The notes under the pieces were generated by a model that made no database searches, was not told where the DNA came from, and saw only the letters and a program-made list of their open reading frames with translations. Positions 13,431 through 15,269 of a stretch of 15,269 nt of DNA are shown here, piece by piece (the stretch's first letter is position 1; every line of letters begins with the position of its first letter). This stretch comes from Anaerolineales bacterium. GTDB taxonomy: Bacteria; Chloroflexota; Anaerolineae; UBA7937. The stretch covers positions 1 to 15,269 of the forward strand of contig JAUVHF010000022.1 in the NCBI GenBank assembly GCA_030593425.1. Direction: 5' to 3'. The translations under genes and the position numbers were made by a program.

Positions 13431-13688
13431 CTATCTCCGCAGCCCTTCCAGACGGGAGAGGATCGTCTCCACGTTCTTTCGATCCTCTAAGAGTAGAGCA
13501 TACTCCCTCACCACCCCTCCTAGGAACGGCTCTAAGGTTGGCTGGGAGAAGAGAAGAAACTGGCTAGCCAGGAAGGATAGAGGTTTGTGAGCCTCCAAGA
13601 AGAGGATGGCTGGGGCCACCATGCCCCATTCATTCACCCGGCGAACGAGCCCTTCAATCAATTCCTCCCGCTGTCTAACGCTCAGCAT
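13431..13688 (-). CDS. Small amphipathic protein, first gene of the seven-gene operon
   Basis: The 85-residue product reads as a charged helix (REELIEGLVRRVNEWG), a hydrophobic centre AILFLEAHKPLSFLASQFLLF (28-48) and a charged C-terminal helix (YALLLEDRKNVETILSRLE). The EAHKPLSFLASQ motif suggests a conserved family that I recall from Chloroflexota without a known function. The central segment is probably membrane-associated rather than a clean transmembrane helix because His and Lys interrupt it. GGAGG precedes the ATG at 13688 by four bases, and the promoter at 13710-13738 lies immediately upstream, so this gene opens the operon. Confidence 0.78.
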   Translation of the reverse strand: MLSVRQREELIEGLVRRVNEWGMVAPAILFLEAHKPLSFLASQFLLFSQPTLEPFLGGVVREYALLLEDRKNVETILSRLEGLRR

Positions 13689-13709
13689 CAGGCCTCCAAA
13701 AGATGCCCT

Positions 13710-13738
13710 AGTATAACACGCCTCTTAGGCCCTGACAA
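13710..13738 (-). promoter_or_regulatory. Promoter of the seven-gene operon
   Basis: On the minus strand, TTGTCA (13733-13738) and TATACT (13710-13715) are separated by 17 bp; each differs from the sigma-70 consensus at one position. Transcription would start near 13703, leaving a leader of about 15 bases with GGAGG before ATG 13688. Confidence 0.75.
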
Positions 13739-13806
13739 GGGGCATGCGTATTGCTCTACAAGAGGTCAATCAAATGATGCCCATCTGGGGTTCGGGATCC
13801 CCTCTC

Positions 13807-13835
13807 TGGACAAACCAGACGTTATCTAGTAAAAT
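13807..13835 (+). promoter_or_regulatory. Divergent promoter for the zinc-ribbon remnant and downstream gene
   Basis: TGGACA (13807-13812) and TAAAAT (13830-13835) are separated by exactly 17 bp; each has one mismatch to consensus. A start near 13842 leaves about 27 bases before ATG 13869. Its -35 and that of the minus-strand operon promoter lie about 68 bp apart, back to back. Confidence 0.65.
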
Positions 13836-13868
13836 GCTGAAAGCGATTAGAGAGTAGGGAGGAAAAAG

Positions 13869-13964
13869 ATGGCGCTTATAAAGTTCGTCAGGAACTATAA
13901 CGATTTGAGCACCGATAACGGCTTTCAGTTCGAGTTCTTTTGTGACCGACGTGGCCATCAATGA
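13869..13964 (+). pseudogene. Remnant of a zinc-ribbon protein gene (31 codons left)
   Basis: ATG 13869 has an excellent GGGAGG ribosome binding site and a promoter. The product opens MALIKFVRNYNDLSTDNGFQ and continues FEFFCDRRGHQ before TGA. I recall a family starting MALIKFVKNYDDLSTDRGFQ, followed by a CxxC zinc ribbon and about 100 more residues. Here the second Cys is Arg (CGT where TGT is expected, a single transition) and the frame ends three codons later; no other frame before 14037 restores the family. The remnant keeps its regulatory sites, so a 31-residue peptide or leader may still be made. It lies 72 bp upstream of the long plus-strand gene, which probably once shared an operon with the intact form. 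Confidence 0.6.
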
Positions 13965-14036
13965 GACTACGGAGAAGACCGCACTGGGGAGTGTAAGCAG
14001 GGGATAATGAGAGGTTAGGCGAAAAGGGGTTATTAT

Positions 14037-15269
14037 ATGCCGCAAGAGAGCAATCCGGTGATGGAGTGTTCGTTAGAGTATCTTCTGACCGACATGGCCG
14101 GGCAAGAAACCTCAAGTGGTGAAGGTCTCGCTAGACTTGAAGAAGAGAACCTGGCTATCCTTCCAAGGTTTGGCGAAGCGTTGTTTCTTTCGTATCGTGA
14201 TATTCTGGATATCTCTGAAGGTGACTATAAAATTCGCATTACCCTGAGTTCGAAGGAGAATCTTCTTATTTCTAGTCTTGGCTACCGTTATGAAGACTTC
14301 TTGAGAGTCCTCAGTAAACTCCGAAATGAAGTCCTTTTGGAGGATATGCTCATGCAGGAAAATCTCAGGAGATCTGGTGTGGAGGCGGAGTTTGTTTACT
14401 GGGACGAAAGCGGCAAAGAGAGGGGAAGGGGGAAGTGCGAACCACGCTTATACGAAACCGCAATCGTAGTGATGCCTGAAAGGGGAGATCTAACAAGAGT
14501 TCCTTATAGCGACCTCTTGGAAATCTCCGAAGAGGATTATAATTTGATTTTAACTACGGAATATGGCCAAAAGATAGTTCTTTCAAAGATGGGGAATCAG
14601 TTTGACCCTTTCGCCAAGGCGCTATCCGCATTGAATAACGAACTTCAACTCAAAGTTCAATCTTCCCTCAAAGAATTTCTGCCCGGGTTTGACCCACTGG
14701 TAATAAGAAAAGCGGCCAGATTCATGAAGGAGGGTAGAGCAGCCAAAAGAAGCGACATAGAATCGATATCTCCTGACCTCTGGATAGAATTAGAAAAGAG
14801 GTTAGAAGTTGCGGGGATAAAGGAAGAATACGATTTCTTGAAAGCCCTAGCACAACGAGAGAAAATCTGCGTTGGCTTGAAACGGGGGCTCTTGGGGGAC
14901 CTCACCGGTGAATACATTTGGTTCTTAATTCCAATCTACAACGTGACCCGAGGCGAGCCCGGTAATGCGATAGTAATGGAAGCAACGGGCGGCGAAGGTG
15001 GGGGAAAGGCAACCTATTTCTTCAGAATAGTGAGCAGGAAGGATTACTCAGAGTTCAAGGACATAGAGAAGTTGCACCAGGAAGCGGACGATCTCATCAA
15101 AAGAATAAACCGGTGCATGCTGGATATTAACTTCAGGCGAGAGCCGATCTATTTGCCGGACGAAAAGTTGGAAGAGCCGCAATACCTCAAGTATAAATTT
15201 GCGGTGCAGAGGTTGCCCGGGCTTCAAACTCTCCGCCATCTCTTCATTGGCAGGGTGATCCATGCTTCG
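14037..15269 (+). CDS. Unknown protein with two tandem PH/GRAM-like modules, 3-prime end outside the window
   Basis: An uninterrupted 411-codon frame starts at ATG 14037 (GGGG 7 bases upstream, after AAAA) and runs off the right edge. The protein holds an internal duplication: residues 38-98 and 142-203 align, sharing SYRDILDISEGDY against PYSDLLEISEEDY, then a strand pair, then FLRVLSKLRNE against FAKALSALNNE. The hydrophobic pattern resembles small beta-rich PH/GRAM-like domains with a closing helix. A later part contains helical segments (207-275) and LKRGLLGDLTGEYIWFLIPIY (281-301), which may pass near a membrane, then ATYFFRIV and INFRREPIYLPDE. Codon choice is richer in A and T than in the minus-strand genes. 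I do not recognise a named family; I recall unassigned proteins of this layout beside the zinc-ribbon type decayed just upstream. Confidence 0.82.
   Translation, partial: MPQESNPVMECSLEYLLTDMAGQETSSGEGLARLEEENLAILPRFGEALFLSYRDILDISEGDYKIRITLSSKENLLISSLGYRYEDFLRVLSKLRNEVLLEDMLMQENLRRSGVEAEFVYWDESGKERGRGKCEPRLYETAIVVMPERGDLTRVPYSDLLEISEEDYNLILTTEYGQKIVLSKMGNQFDPFAKALSALNNELQLKVQSSLKEFLPGFDPLVIRKAARFMKEGRAAKRSDIESISPDLWIELEKRLEVAGIKEEYDFLKALAQREKICVGLKRGLLGDLTGEYIWFLIPIYNVTRGEPGNAIVMEATGGEGGGKATYFFRIVSRKDYSEFKDIEKLHQEADDLIKRINRCMLDINFRREPIYLPDEKLEEPQYLKYKFAVQRLPGLQTLRHLFIGRVIHAS

Noticed and set aside
13744..13857. 37-codon plus-strand frame between the divergent promoters
   Set aside because: It runs through the plus-strand promoter at 13807-13835, and its start has only a poorly spaced AAGGGG; the product looks like nothing known.
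13770..14045. 91-codon minus-strand frame
   Set aside because: It is antisense to the zinc-ribbon remnant, its promoter and the start of the long plus-strand gene, with no supporting motif.
14657..15263. Two minus-strand frames (14657-14917 and 15048-15263)
   Set aside because: Both are antisense to the uninterrupted 411-codon plus-strand frame, whose internal repeat shows it to be the real gene.
1..15269. CRISPR arrays, tRNA or rRNA genes, insertion-sequence ends
   Set aside because: I looked for regularly spaced repeats, cloverleaf patterns, rRNA stretches and transposase genes and saw none. The only tandem repeat is the coding Thr-Pro repeat at 6282-6370.

Overview
The window looks like a chromosomal segment of a Chloroflexota bacterium, probably of an anaerobic or thermophilic lineage related to Anaerolineae or Dehalococcoidia. 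The signs are a MutL-type ASKHA ATPase of the kind I associate with that phylum, a membrane protein with a Thr-Pro-rich linker ending in a sortase-like VPETG motif, several uncharacterised families I recall from these genomes, and moderately GC-rich coding sequence. The assignment rests on recognising families by eye, not on a search.

Region 1-6000 is a run of minus-strand genes with short gaps or 4-bp GTGA/ATGA overlaps. In transcription order they are: a membrane isoprenylcysteine methyltransferase-like protein, a cupin, an inositol-monophosphatase-family phosphatase, an IscU-like protein that lacks the first scaffold cysteine, a NUDIX hydrolase, two tandem PIG-L/LmbE deacetylase paralogues, a PPC/DUF296 protein, a 74-residue cysteine-containing protein, 3-hydroxybutyryl-CoA dehydrogenase, and the start of a MoaD/ThiS-like sulfur carrier cut by the window edge. 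It is a mixed metabolic and housekeeping neighbourhood rather than one pathway.

Region 6000-7180 is a small, odd locus. A perfect consensus promoter (TTGACA, 17 bp, TATAAT on the minus strand) drives a 68-residue excisionase-type helix-turn-helix gene. It is followed by a three-helix element ending in a T tract that reads as plus-strand RNA, a 39-codon micro-gene missed by simple ORF calling, and the Thr-Pro-rich membrane protein whose start overlaps the micro-gene's stop.

Region 7185-13688 is the main point of interest: a seven-gene minus-strand operon with gaps of 2-16 bp or a 4-bp overlap, behind a near-consensus promoter at 13710-13738. It encodes a small amphipathic protein, a membrane-anchored protein (DUF6754-like), a six-helix membrane protein, a double zinc-ribbon protein with an acidic Trp-Leu-repeat linker and a membrane-tethered sensor-like domain, a second six-helix membrane protein, a MutL-like ATPase, and a protein with a barrel-sandwich N-terminus and KOW-like C-terminus. 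No cobalamin-dependent mutase is present. I read it as an undescribed membrane-associated complex with a MutL-like ATPase.

Region 13800-15269 is transcribed divergently on the plus strand. A good promoter and ribosome binding site lead into a 31-codon remnant of a zinc-ribbon protein whose second cysteine is lost and which then stops. It is followed by a long open frame (411 codons, running off the right edge) with two tandem copies of a roughly 60-residue PH/GRAM-like module. This plus-strand gene is visibly more AT-rich than the minus-strand genes.
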